From CAZTQN01 sp964615765 (GTDB taxonomy: Bacteria > Planctomycetota > Phycisphaerae > Phycisphaerales > UBA1924): a DNA stretch of 26,427 nt. Every line of letters starts with the position of its first letter. Position 1 is the first letter of the stretch. The stretch is from NCBI GenBank assembly GCA_964615765.1, contig CAZTQN010000045.1, positions 1-26,427 on the forward strand, given 5' to 3'. The notes below the pieces were generated by a model, which was not told the origin of the DNA, did no database searches, and saw only the letters and a list, made by a program, of their open reading frames with translations. Below are positions 1 to 7,368 of this stretch, piece by piece. Both the position numbers and the translations under genes were made by a program.

Positions 1-218
1 ACGGCCGAATCGTCCCAGTTCTCCAGCCAGCGATAGTCGTCGACGACCGTCTCGCCGTGATAGGTGTCTTTCACCGGCCGCTTCTCGGCCGGGGCCGGGG
101 CCGCCGCGGCGATCGCGGGGCCGAGCACGAGCGACGCCAGCACGGCGAGCACGCCCGATCGGCGGGCGACGCGATCAGCAGCAGGGCGCAGGCACAGGGC
201 GGCAATCGTCGGGCGCAT
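1..218 (-). CDS. Prolyl oligopeptidase family serine peptidase, N-terminal part (S9A), cut by window edge
   Basis: Only the first 72 codons are inside the window. The start is ATG at 218-216, with GGAGAG five bases upstream (224-229). The N terminus has a basic stretch and then a hydrophobic run (about residues 21-39, SGVLAVLASLVLGPAIAAA), which looks like a secretion signal. After it comes DTYHGETVVDDYRWLEN, which closely matches the conserved opening of prolyl oligopeptidases (D-x-Y-H-G...D-P-Y-R-W-L-E). In that family an N-terminal segment precedes a seven-bladed propeller and a C-terminal alpha/beta hydrolase domain that cleaves peptides after proline; both would lie outside the window. 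An exported enzyme would act in the periplasm or outside the cell. The usual Pro of DPYRW is Asp here. It is transcribed divergently from the transporter at 329. Confidence 0.75.
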   Translation of the reverse strand, partial: MRPTIAALCLRPAADRVARRSGVLAVLASLVLGPAIAAAAPAPAEKRPVKDTYHGETVVDDYRWLENWDDSA

Positions 219-328
219 GGCTACTCTCCACGCCGGTCGGTGTCTGAACTGCAGGCCCCGACGCGGCACGCCGAAGCGTACCGCCGACCGCCGCACCGAC
301 CGTCCGTGCTTTCTCTGGGGTCTTCCTG
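219..328. other. Divergent intergenic spacer between peptidase and transporter genes
   Basis: This 110-base spacer must hold promoters for both flanking genes. I found no convincing -35/-10 pair on either strand. The ribosome-binding site for the peptidase lies at its left end. The transporter start has no clear Shine-Dalgarno sequence. Confidence 0.5.
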
Positions 329-802
329 ATGGGCCTGTCCCCGACCGCGCTGGTCCTGAACCTTCTGCTGGCGCTCGCCGCCGGCGTCGCCACGGCGTTC
401 CAGCCCGGCGTCAACGCCCGCTTCGCTGATCACGCCGGGCACCGCGTCATGGGCGGCGTGGCCAACTTCGGCGTTGGTTTTCTGGCGATGCTCTTGGCCT
501 GGCTTGTCGCCGCCCGCTTCGCCGGGGCCGGCACGCCCAGCGCCGCGCGCCTGGCCGAGGGCCCGTGGTGGATGTGGTGCGGCGGGGTCCTCGGCGCATT
601 CTTCGTCACCGTCGCCGTCATCGTCACCCCGCGCGTCGGGGCCGCCAACTACCTCTCCGCGCTCATCGCCGGGCAGCTCCTGGCCTCGCTGGTGATCGAC
701 CACTTCGGGCTCATGGGCCTGCGCGAGGTGCCCATCTCCGCCGGCCGAATCCTCGGCGTCGTGCTCATCCTCGCCGGCATGGCGTGCGTGAAGTTCCTGT
801 GA
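329..802 (+). CDS. DMT-family transporter of the YdcZ (DUF606) type
   Basis: The 157-residue product is almost entirely hydrophobic, with about five membrane segments. Its length and pattern fit the half-size YdcZ/DUF606 branch of the drug/metabolite transporter superfamily. Recognisable features are the opening membrane helix followed by QPGVNARFADHAG, the VANFGVGF and WWMWCGGVLGAFFVT segments, and the closing GRILGVVLILAGMACVKFL helix. Family members are inner-membrane proteins of mostly unknown substrate, and nothing here points to a substrate. The only in-frame ATG upstream of the first helix is at 329; the sequence before it (ctggggtcttcctg) has no strong ribosome-binding site. It converges on tsf, with a hairpin between the two genes. 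Confidence 0.75.
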   Translation: MGLSPTALVLNLLLALAAGVATAFQPGVNARFADHAGHRVMGGVANFGVGFLAMLLAWLVAARFAGAGTPSAARLAEGPWWMWCGGVLGAFFVTVAVIVTPRVGAANYLSALIAGQLLASLVIDHFGLMGLREVPISAGRILGVVLILAGMACVKFL

Positions 803-822
803 TCGCGGGCATCAAAAGCACA

Positions 823-844
823 ACCGGCCGCAGTTGCGGCCGGT
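823..844. terminator. Hairpin between convergent transporter and tsf genes
   Basis: A perfect 10-bp inverted repeat, ACCGGCCGCA / TGCGGCCGGT, surrounds a 2-base centre. It lies between the stop of the transporter (802) and the stop of tsf (877). Its position suggests a bidirectional terminator, but neither side has a strong T run, so that role is inferred. Confidence 0.5.
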
Positions 845-876
845 GTGATGATCCATGCAGACGTTGACGCCGCGGC

Positions 877-1698
877 TTATTCCTGCCCAACGCGCCAGCG
901 GATGAACGCGATGACGTTGGCCTTGGGGCCGATGACTTCCTTGATCTTCTTGGCCGGGTCCATGACGAAGGGCTGCTCGAGCAGGGCGATCTCTTCGTAG
1001 AACTTGCGCATGCCGCCTTCGACCATCTTCTCGGCGATTTCCTTCGGCTTGCCGGAGTCCATCGCCTGCGAGATGCGGAACGAGCGTTCCTTCTCGACGA
1101 TGTGGGCCGGAATGTCCTTCGCGGACACGCCCGCCGGCGGGGGCACGGCGGCCGCGATGTGCATGCAGACCTGGCGCAGCGTCGTCTCGTTGACATCGCC
1201 CTCGGCCTGAATCAGCACGCCGGTCTTGCCGTCGTGGTGCACGTACGTCCCGTACGCCGTGGTGCCCGTCGCGCCCGTCAGCTTGTGAGCGCGGGCGAGC
1301 GAGACGTTCTCGCCCGTCGAGATGCGCAGCTCGTCGATGACCTTGGTCATCCCCGCGCTCGCCTTGACATCACCGGCGGACTCGTTGATCGCGAGGTTCG
1401 CCAGCGTCTGGGCGGCCTTGACGAAGTTCTCGTTCTTGGCGGTGAAGTCGGTCTCGGCGCGGAGTTCGACGATGGTCGCGACGCCGGAGCCTTCGTTGAC
1501 AGACACCGCGATCCGACCTTCGCCCGCGGCGCGGTCGGTCTTGGTGTCCATCTTGCCCTTCATGTTCTTGCGGAGCAGCTCCTCCGCCTTGTCGAAGTCC
1601 CCGCCGGCCTCGGCGAGCGCCTTCTTGCATTCCATCATCGACAGGCCGGTCTGATTCCGGAGTTTCATGACAACGGCGGCGGAGATTTCGGCGGACAT
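877..1698 (-). CDS. tsf: Translation elongation factor Ts (EF-Ts)
   Basis: EF-Ts is the guanine-nucleotide exchange factor for EF-Tu in the cytoplasm. The 273-residue product has the N-terminal UBA-like helix signature (MKLRNQTGLSMMECKKALAEA, with the usual K-L-R...TG...M..CK.AL) and the core TDF motif (AETDFTAKNENF) that contacts EF-Tu. The start was set at ATG 1698 because GGGAG lies six bases upstream and the protein then opens MSAEISAAVVMKLR. An upstream in-frame start would add nine residues with no support. It is the second gene of an rpsB-tsf operon, 154 bases after rpsB, the order found in most bacteria. The length is close to the usual 280 or so residues. Confidence 0.97.
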   Translation of the reverse strand: MSAEISAAVVMKLRNQTGLSMMECKKALAEAGGDFDKAEELLRKNMKGKMDTKTDRAAGEGRIAVSVNEGSGVATIVELRAETDFTAKNENFVKAAQTLANLAINESAGDVKASAGMTKVIDELRISTGENVSLARAHKLTGATGTTAYGTYVHHDGKTGVLIQAEGDVNETTLRQVCMHIAAAVPPPAGVSAKDIPAHIVEKERSFRISQAMDSGKPKEIAEKMVEGGMRKFYEEIALLEQPFVMDPAKKIKEVIGPKANVIAFIRWRVGQE

Positions 1699-1779
1699 GA
1701 CATGCTCCCAGAAAGCGCCGGGCACGCGGCCTTCGGCGCTGGCGAGACGGACAGTTCAAATACCCACAAAGCCAACCAA

Positions 1780-1822
1780 CGCTGGGCCGCGCTGCCGGCG
1801 CGAGCGACGCGGGGGCCCAGCG
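1780..1822 (-). terminator. rpsB-tsf intergenic hairpin, possible attenuator
   Basis: A 9-bp perfect inverted repeat, CGCTGGGCC (1780-1788) / GGCCCAGCG (1814-1822), lies between rpsB and tsf. The 25-base GC-rich loop can fold further. On the transcribed strand it is followed by a sequence moderately rich in T (TTGGCTTTGTGGGTATTTG). In E. coli a partial terminator lies in the equivalent spacer, so attenuation is a reasonable reading, but it is not proved here. Confidence 0.45.
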
Positions 1823-1852
1823 CCCCGCGCCGCGTGTCGGATCGTTCGACGA

Positions 1853-2719
1853 TCAGGCCTTGACCGCTTCGCCCGCCGGGTTGCGCGGGGCGCCCGCGTC
1901 CGGGGTCTCGGCGGCGGCGTTCGCGTCGTCGGCGCGGTACTGGCTGCGGCGCGAGCGACGCGGGCCGTCGCCACGACCAGCCACCATCCCGTCGCTGGCC
2001 CCGCCCGCCGGCGCGCCGCCTTCCTTCTGCTGCACGCGCTGCTGGCGGCCTTCGTTCACGGCGACGCACAGCTCGCGGATGATCACGTCGATCGACCGCA
2101 TCGAGTCGTCGTTGCCCGGGATGGCGATGTCCGCCAGATCCGGGTCGCCGTCGGTATCGATCAAGCAGATCGTCGGGATGCCCAGCTTGCGGGCCTCGCG
2201 CACGGCGTTGATCTCGCGCATCACGTCGACGATCACCAGCGCGCCCGGCAGCTTGTCCATCCCGCGGATGCCCGACAGGTTGGTGAAGATCTTGTCCTTC
2301 TCGCGACGCAGCTGCGACTCCATCTTCTTGGAGTAGCTGGCGAAGTTGTCCTTGGTCTCGATCGCCTCGAGCTCTTCGAGGCGGCGGAGGCGGGCGCGGA
2401 TGGTGCGGAAGTTGGTCAGCGTGCCGCCCAGCCAGCGCTCGGTGACGTAGTGCATCTTGACGTCGCTGACGCGCTGCTCGATGACCGAGCGGGCCTGGCG
2501 CTTGGTGCCGACGAAGCAGATGTCCTTGCCGTCGCCCACCGTCTTGGCGATGAAGCGCTTGGCCAGAAGAAGACCCTTGACGGTCTCCTTGATGTCAATG
2601 ATGTGGATGCCGTTGCGCTTCCCGTAGATGTACGGGCCCATCTTGGGGTTCCAGGCGGCGGAGCGCTGCCCGAAGTGAATCCCCGCTTCAACCAGATCCT
2701 GAACCAGCGACGTTGCCAT
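1853..2719 (-). CDS. rpsB: 30S ribosomal protein S2
   Basis: S2 binds the head-body junction of the 30S subunit and recruits S1 in many bacteria. The product begins MATSLVQDLVEAGIHFGQR and carries the expected WNPKMGPYIYGKRNGIHIIDI segment, the RWLGGTLTNF motif, LPGALVIVDV and IPTICLIDTDGDPDLADIAIPGNDDS. The start at ATG 2719 matches the conserved S2 N terminus; the ribosome-binding site is weak (AAAGG about 13 bases upstream and GGTGG nearer). At 288 residues it is longer than the usual 230-250: after about residue 225 there is a low-complexity tail rich in Gly, Ala, Arg and Gln with an RRSRRSQYR patch. It is the first gene of the operon with tsf, and the leader contains two hairpins. Confidence 0.97.
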   Translation of the reverse strand: MATSLVQDLVEAGIHFGQRSAAWNPKMGPYIYGKRNGIHIIDIKETVKGLLLAKRFIAKTVGDGKDICFVGTKRQARSVIEQRVSDVKMHYVTERWLGGTLTNFRTIRARLRRLEELEAIETKDNFASYSKKMESQLRREKDKIFTNLSGIRGMDKLPGALVIVDVMREINAVREARKLGIPTICLIDTDGDPDLADIAIPGNDDSMRSIDVIIRELCVAVNEGRQQRVQQKEGGAPAGGASDGMVAGRGDGPRRSRRSQYRADDANAAAETPDAGAPRNPAGEAVKA

Positions 2720-2836
2720 GAGCCACCAAACCTTTCGTGCAGCGCATCCGGCAGAGGACAACCCGGCACCGATCCGACGGAACACCTCGTGCGGTCGTCC
2801 CGTGACCAGCGTCATGCCTCAAAGGGCGCTTCTGGG

Positions 2837-2887
2837 TGCCGACGCACAGGTCGGCAGGTGTGAGCCTCGTCCGTGCCATTCACGGAC
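2837..2887 (-). promoter_or_regulatory. rpsB leader with two hairpins
   Basis: Between the predicted rpsB promoter and its start codon are two short perfect stems: TGCCGAC / GTCGGCA (2837-2843 and 2850-2856) and GTCCGTG / CACGGAC (2869-2875 and 2881-2887). The leader would be nearly 200 nucleotides long. S2 is known to autoregulate the rpsB-tsf operon through its leader in other bacteria. Whether these stems form such an element here is inference. Confidence 0.35.
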
Positions 2888-2923
2888 CCCGGCCGCGGCT
2901 GGCCGGATCGGCAGCCGTGGGCG

Positions 2924-2952
2924 ACTGTAGCAATCATCCCCCGCTCCGACAA
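2924..2952 (-). promoter_or_regulatory. Predicted sigma-70 promoter for rpsB-tsf
   Basis: Read on the minus strand: -35 TTGTCG (2952-2947), a 17-base spacer, then an extended -10, TGC-TACAGT (hexamer 2929-2924). The spacing and extended -10 fit the housekeeping consensus. A similar module precedes the tRNA-Arg gene. Transcription would start near 2916. Confidence 0.55.
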
Positions 2953-3164
2953 CCACCAAACACCTCCGCCAGCCCGCCCGCGATCGCCAAACGCCCGCGT
3001 CGCGATCACCCATTCAGATTACGAACGACGGCGATGGCCTTATCGGGCGTGCATAGTGGCTGATGCACAGCCCATTATCCGTATTTTCCCGCAGGGTCAC
3101 ATGATCAAACCGGTGACATGGTTAGACGGGGCGGGTGAGCACCATCAGGTTTGAGGAGGATGTG

Positions 3165-5765
3165 ATGAGAAACCGAATCCGCGCCATCGGTGTGGCTGCG
3201 CTCCTGGCCGCCGCCGGTACGGCCCATGGCCAGGTGGTCATTGGGCTCGAAAACGTCGCCGAACAGATCCGCGTGTACAACAGCGTGACGGGGACGTTCG
3301 AAGACTTCATTCCCACTGGGATCGAAGTGACGGCGATGACGGCGGACGACGCCGGCCGCCTCATCTACTACTCCGATCGCACGTCGCTGTGGCGCGTGCC
3401 GTACGACGCGCCGCGCACGCCCGTGCTCATCGGGAACTTCGCCGGGGCCGCGACGCAGCTCTTCGGCGGGCTGGCCTGGGTGCCCTCCGAGGGCAAGCTC
3501 TACGGCACGAACACGACGCAGCTCTTCGAAGTCAGCACCACCGACGCGTCGCTCACGCTGATCCGCACCACCACCAGCGCGGACTTCGGCGGGCTCGACT
3601 TCAACGCGGGCGATGGCAAGCTGTACGCCTCTAACGATGCCACCTCGACCACCGCCCCGCTGGCCGGGCGCGGGATCTACACCATCGACCCGCCGTTCGC
3701 GAGCGGCGCGATCACGCGCATCGCGGCGTACCCCGGGTCCGAGACGGACATCGACGCGCTCGCCGTTGGCGGGGGCAAGGTCTTCCTGTGCACCGACCAG
3801 AACAACAACCGCCTGTACGAATACACGATCGCGACCAATACGTACTCGTCGGCGATCACTCGCCCCGGCGGCGCGACGACCGATCGCATCACGTCTGGCG
3901 CGGCGTATGCCGCGGGGCTCGGCGTCACGCCCGCGGGCGTCAACCTGGGTCTGCAGATCACCGACCCGGCGGACTGCACCGTCCCCGTCAACTCGCCCGC
4001 GGGGTTCACCATCAACGTGAACAACGTTGGGGCTGACCAGGCCGACAACGTCGTGCTCACCGTCACGGTGCCCGCCAACGCGACGTTCAACTCGTCCACG
4101 CCGTCGGGCACGCTGGTGGGCAACACGCTGACCATCAACCTTGGCAGCCTCGCGGGGAACGCCACTTCGACGAGCGTCTCGCTCAGCCTCACGCCAACTT
4201 CGGGCCTGACCATCGATGTGTCGGCGAGCGTGACGTCGACGCAGGCCGACACCAACCCGAGCAACAACACGGCGAACTCCACGGCGCAGTTGACCCCCAC
4301 GCTGCCGGCGACGGCCGCCATCAAGGGCGTCATCTCCAACTACGCCCCGAGCAGCTCCTCGGACGTGCCCGGGCAGCCCGGCGTCAAGTTCGCCACCGGC
4401 CTCACCCCCGGCGTGCCCGTGTTCAGCCCCGACGGGCGCAACTGGCTGCAGTTCTGGGACACCGACCAGGCGACGACGCAGGACGGCGTGCTGGTGCGTT
4501 CCATCAACGGAACCATCTCCGTCGCCGTGCAGGAAGGCGTCACCACGCTGCCCAACACCGCCCAGCCCAGCACGTTCGTCGGCGTGTACGGCATCAACAA
4601 CGCCGGGCAATACGCCTTCGGCGGGACGGACAACGGCGGCGTGACCACGACCGACGGCTTTGTCGTCAAGTGGGACGGGGCGAACCTGGTCGAGATCGCG
4701 CGTGAAGGCTCGGCCGCGTCGGCCGCGACCTTCGGGACGACCTGGAGCGGCACCCGCAACGCCGTGCAGATCGCGACCGACGGCACCGTCGCGTTCCTGC
4801 ACACCGTCGCCGGGCTGACGACCACGACCGACACGTTCATCCTCAAGAACGACGGCAACACCGTCGTCGCGCAGGAAGGCGTGACCTCCCCCGGCAACCA
4901 GCAGGGCGCCGGCGGGCTCTGGCAGACGTTCGACTCGGCCGGGCCCGGCACCGGGATCTACTTCAACGCCGACCACTCGACCTACATCGCCAGCGGCGAC
5001 ACCAGCGCCGCGACGACGGAAGACAAGTTCGTCGTCGTGAACGGGAACGTGGTGATCCAGGAGGGCTTCCCGATCACGGGCTTCACGTCGAACGCCTCGG
5101 CGGTGAACGGCCTGGCGATCGCTCCCAACGCGACCGCCACCTCGGGCTGGATGGCGTATGGCTCGAACGCCGACACGCAGGACTGGGTCGTTCGCAACGG
5201 GGCCGTCGTCGCCCAGACCGACGCCCCCATCTTCGCCGGGTCCACCGAGAACTTCGACGACGCGCCCTTCGCCGGCACGTTCTTCATGATCGGGATCAAC
5301 AACCGCGGCGACTACGTCGTCGGCGGGACGACCAACTCGACGAACGACCGGGCCAACGCCGTCATCGTGCTCAACAACCAGACCGTGCTGGCCCGCGAGA
5401 ACGACCCGATCGACCTGAACAACAACGGCGCGTTCGACGACGGGGTGTACCTGAGCGTGTTCGTGGATGACCGGCTGACGCTGACCAACGACGCGCTGTT
5501 CGCGGTCGTGCGGCTGCGCGATCAGAACGCCGCGCTGTGCGGCGGGACCATCACGGACATCGGTCAGGCGCTGATCCGCATTCCCCTGCCGCCCTCCTGC
5601 CCGGCCGACTTCAACGGCGTCGGCGGGCTGACCGTCCAGGACATCTTCGACTATCTCACCGCGTACTTCTCCGCCGACCCGCGGGCCGACTTCAACGGCG
5701 CCGGCGGGATCACCGTGCAGGACATCTTCGACTACCTGTCGGCGTACTTCAGCGGCTGCCCGTAA
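3165..5765 (+). CDS. Secreted protein with DUF11-like domain and tandem dockerin-like C terminus
   Basis: The 866-residue product starts at ATG 3165, five bases after GAGGAGG; a GTG at 3135 would place the ribosome-binding site inside the gene. A signal peptide covers about residues 1-22 (MRNRIRAIGVAALLAAAGTAHG-Q). Residues 23-260 look like a beta-propeller-type region with repeated VPYD, LAWVPSEGKLYGTN and DIDALAVGGGKVFLCTDQN segments. Residues about 265-380 resemble a DUF11/CARDB-type beta sandwich (NVGADQADNVVLTVTVPANATF...TNPSNNTA). Residues about 395-800 hold repeated units with phrases such as VAVQEGV, VVAQEGV, VVIQEGF and VLARENDP, a style common in large planctomycete exported proteins. 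The end has two copies of a 27-residue dockerin-like unit and a final GCP. A function in surface or matrix structure is inferred; no catalytic motif is seen. Confidence 0.8.
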   Translation: MRNRIRAIGVAALLAAAGTAHGQVVIGLENVAEQIRVYNSVTGTFEDFIPTGIEVTAMTADDAGRLIYYSDRTSLWRVPYDAPRTPVLIGNFAGAATQLFGGLAWVPSEGKLYGTNTTQLFEVSTTDASLTLIRTTTSADFGGLDFNAGDGKLYASNDATSTTAPLAGRGIYTIDPPFASGAITRIAAYPGSETDIDALAVGGGKVFLCTDQNNNRLYEYTIATNTYSSAITRPGGATTDRITSGAAYAAGLGVTPAGVNLGLQITDPADCTVPVNSPAGFTINVNNVGADQADNVVLTVTVPANATFNSSTPSGTLVGNTLTINLGSLAGNATSTSVSLSLTPTSGLTIDVSASVTSTQADTNPSNNTANSTAQLTPTLPATAAIKGVISNYAPSSSSDVPGQPGVKFATGLTPGVPVFSPDGRNWLQFWDTDQATTQDGVLVRSINGTISVAVQEGVTTLPNTAQPSTFVGVYGINNAGQYAFGGTDNGGVTTTDGFVVKWDGANLVEIAREGSAASAATFGTTWSGTRNAVQIATDGTVAFLHTVAGLTTTTDTFILKNDGNTVVAQEGVTSPGNQQGAGGLWQTFDSAGPGTGIYFNADHSTYIASGDTSAATTEDKFVVVNGNVVIQEGFPITGFTSNASAVNGLAIAPNATATSGWMAYGSNADTQDWVVRNGAVVAQTDAPIFAGSTENFDDAPFAGTFFMIGINNRGDYVVGGTTNSTNDRANAVIVLNNQTVLARENDPIDLNNNGAFDDGVYLSVFVDDRLTLTNDALFAVVRLRDQNAALCGGTITDIGQALIRIPLPPSCPADFNGVGGLTVQDIFDYLTAYFSADPRADFNGAGGITVQDIFDYLSAYFSGCP
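5604..5765 (+). repeat. 81-bp tandem repeat coding the dockerin-like pair
   Basis: Two consecutive 81-bp units (5604-5684 and 5685-5765) each encode a 27-residue module of the form ADFNG-x-GG-[LI]-TVQDIFDYL-[TS]-AYFS. The two DNA copies are strongly similar. They end exactly at the C terminus of the protein. Confidence 0.85.
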
Positions 5766-5794
5766 ACGTCAAGCATCCGTGTGATCGCACCCAG

Positions 5795-5824
5795 AGCCCC
5801 GGGGCCCCGTGCCCGGGGCTTTTT
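5795..5824 (+). terminator. Intrinsic terminator of the secreted dockerin protein gene
   Basis: A perfect 9-bp stem, AGCCCCGGG (5795-5803) / CCCGGGGCT (5812-5820), with an 8-base loop is followed directly by a run of five T (5820-5824). It lies about 30 bases after the stop codon. This is the clearest rho-independent terminator in the window. Confidence 0.9.
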
Positions 5825-5831
5825 CGTGCGA

Positions 5832-6623
5832 TCAGGGTTCCGGCGACCACACGCCCGCGGCCCGCTCGAGCACGCTGCGAAGCGGGCCGGACGTGGACAC
5901 GCCGCGGACGTCGATGACGGCGTGCCCGTCGAAACCGGAAACAGTGAGGGCGGCGTGCACGAGCGGCGCATCGACCCCGCCGCGTTGGTCGCCCGGCTCG
6001 CAGCGCACGCCCGGAGAGGACCGGAGCACGTTGGTCCATCGGACCGCCGCGAGCCGCTCACCCATGGTCGCGATGTGCGCCGCGACATCGGCCACGCGCC
6101 CGGCGGTTTCGCCCGTGTCGAGCCCGACGCCGAGCGGACCGGGGGTCGCGGGCGTTGTGCCCGTGTCGGCGAAGTTGGCCAGCCGCACGCCGGCGCGTTC
6201 GGCGCCGCGCTCGATGGCGTCGCGCGTGCCCGCCGGGATCGCTGCGGGCAGACGCAGGCTGATGACCGGATGGATCTGCGGCCCGCCCGCGGCGGAGGCG
6301 ATGCCGGCCAGTTCGCCCGCGAGATCAGCCGCGGCCAGGCACGCGCCGGCGGCGCGGTCGGCGTGGGCCGGGTCCGTGAAGTGATCGGGCGGGATGAACA
6401 GATCGAAGCCGGAGCAGGCGAGTTCAACCCGGCGCAGCAGAGCGGCGAGGTCGCGCCGGGCCGAGCGGCCCAGGTCGCGCGGGCGCAGGTCGGACGACGT
6501 GAGATCGAGCTGCACCGCACGGACGGGGGCTGCGGCGAGCGCCTCGAGCGCGGCACGCACGCCGACGCCGACACCGGGCAGGCCGGCGAGCGCGACGCTG
6601 AGTGGTACGGAGCCCATGGGCAT
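5832..6623 (-). CDS. Xylose-isomerase-like TIM-barrel protein, divergent
   Basis: The 263-residue product (from ATG 6623) has an alternating beta/alpha pattern that fits the sugar phosphate isomerase/epimerase TIM-barrel family: APVRAVQLDLTSSDLRPRDL, then RRVELACSGFDLFIPPDHF, PQIHPVISLRL, LGVGLDTGETAGRVADVAAHIATMGERLAAVRWTNV, and GGVDAPLVHAALTVSGFDGHAVIDVRGV near the end. The last part matches the usual 'G.vd...i..L...gy.G' strand. Several positions that normally carry metal-binding Glu, His or Asp appear changed (DTGE for DTGH, VRWTN for VHVKD, VIDVRG for the final Glu), so activity is uncertain. The start is not settled: ATG 6617 and TTG 6683 are also possible, and no Shine-Dalgarno sequence precedes any of them. 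It ends just after the terminator of the gene to its left. Confidence 0.55.
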   Translation of the reverse strand: MPMGSVPLSVALAGLPGVGVGVRAALEALAAAPVRAVQLDLTSSDLRPRDLGRSARRDLAALLRRVELACSGFDLFIPPDHFTDPAHADRAAGACLAAADLAGELAGIASAAGGPQIHPVISLRLPAAIPAGTRDAIERGAERAGVRLANFADTGTTPATPGPLGVGLDTGETAGRVADVAAHIATMGERLAAVRWTNVLRSSPGVRCEPGDQRGGVDAPLVHAALTVSGFDGHAVIDVRGVSTSGPLRSVLERAAGVWSPEP

Positions 6624-6711
6624 GCGGACTTGTACGCGCGCACCGGGCGGAGCGTCCGGATTGGGGCCCGAACGCGTGCTCAACGCGAACGAAGCGCAGC
6701 CGGTCCGCCCC

Positions 6712-6726
6712 TATGCTGACCGCGTG
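6712..6726 (+). promoter_or_regulatory. Possible -10 box six bases before a GTG start
   Basis: TATGCT (6712-6717) lies six bases before the GTG at 6724, with no Shine-Dalgarno sequence between them. This would fit a leaderless transcript. The matching -35 (ACGAAG) is poor, so the call is weak. Confidence 0.25.
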
Positions 6727-7368
6727 GATGCCGAACACGATCATGCCCACGTTCCGAAGCGCTCCGCACTCGCCGCGGTGGTGCAGGTGGTGCACATCAC
6801 GGCGCTCGCCGTGTGGCTCGCGGGCGTGATGGCGTCGGGCGTGGTGGCGGCGACGGCGTTCCCGACGCTGCGGACGCTCGGCGTGCGCGTGCCGGAGTAC
6901 GCCGCCCCGGGCGAGGTGCACTACCTGGTCGCGGCGGGCTCGGTGGCGCGGCGGGTGTTCTTCCTGGCCGACGCGGTCTCTTTCGTGTCGTCGATCGTCG
7001 CGGTCGGCACGCTGTTGATCCTGGTGACGCTGCTGGGCACGCCGCGAAATCGGCCCGCGACGCTGGTGCGGGCGCTGGCGCTGGGCGTGGCGCTCGCGTC
7101 GCTGGCGTCGATGCTGCTGATCGTGACGCCGCGGCTGGACCGGGCGACGACGGCGCACTGGAGCGCGATGCGCGCGGGCGACGCGGCGGCGATGACGACG
7201 CACAAGGCGGAGGTCGACGAAGTGCACCCGATCGCGTCGCGACTGGTGAGCGTGATGGCCGGGGGCGTGCTGGTCGGGCTGGTGGCGGGCGCGTGGTCGA
7301 TGGCCCGCCCGTGGCGCGACGGGGGCAGTCTTGAGACGCCGCTGCTGGCGCGGGGGCGCGGGTTGTGA
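6724..7368 (+). CDS. DUF4149-like integral membrane protein
   Basis: The 214-residue product has four likely membrane helices: about residues 17-40 (VVQVVHITALAVWLAGVMASG), 80-104 (FLADAVSFVSSIVAVGTLLILV), 113-135 (VRALALGVALASLASMLLIV) and 176-196 (LVSVMAGGVLVGLVAGAW). The first helix with VHITALAVWLAGVM...A.AFPTL and the late EVDEVHPIASRLVSV segment resemble the DUF4149/TMEM205-like group, whose function is unknown. The GTG at 6724 was chosen because the next possible start is inside the first helix and upstream codons look non-coding. Its last codons overlap the start of nth (GTGA at 7365-7368), so the two genes are translationally coupled and probably form an operon. Confidence 0.6.
   Translation: MDAEHDHAHVPKRSALAAVVQVVHITALAVWLAGVMASGVVAATAFPTLRTLGVRVPEYAAPGEVHYLVAAGSVARRVFFLADAVSFVSSIVAVGTLLILVTLLGTPRNRPATLVRALALGVALASLASMLLIVTPRLDRATTAHWSAMRAGDAAAMTTHKAEVDEVHPIASRLVSVMAGGVLVGLVAGAWSMARPWRDGGSLETPLLARGRGL

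Larger units (their letters stand above)
2720..3164. other. 445-base divergent spacer upstream of rpsB and the secreted dockerin protein
   Basis: No credible gene is seen here. The left half holds the rpsB leader and promoter. The right half (about 3010-3120) is clearly richer in A and T than its surroundings, so it probably carries the promoter of the gene at 3165. It contains two dyads: GTGCAT-N8-ATGCAC (3049-3068) and GTCAC-N12-GTGAC (3096-3117). TATTTT at 3082-3087 is a possible -10, but no good -35 partner was found. The spacer ends with a strong ribosome-binding site, GAGGAGG (3153-3159). Confidence 0.5.

Noticed and set aside
1667..2863. A 398-codon plus-strand frame opposite rpsB
   Set aside because: It is antisense to a certain ribosomal protein gene and contains only low-complexity sequence.
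3135..3164. A GTG start at 3135 for the secreted protein
   Set aside because: It would place the GAGGAGG ribosome-binding site inside the gene and put ten charged residues before the signal peptide.
3105..4976. A 623-codon minus-strand frame opposite the secreted protein gene
   Set aside because: Low-complexity antisense frame; the plus strand has a strong ribosome-binding site, signal peptide and clear domains.
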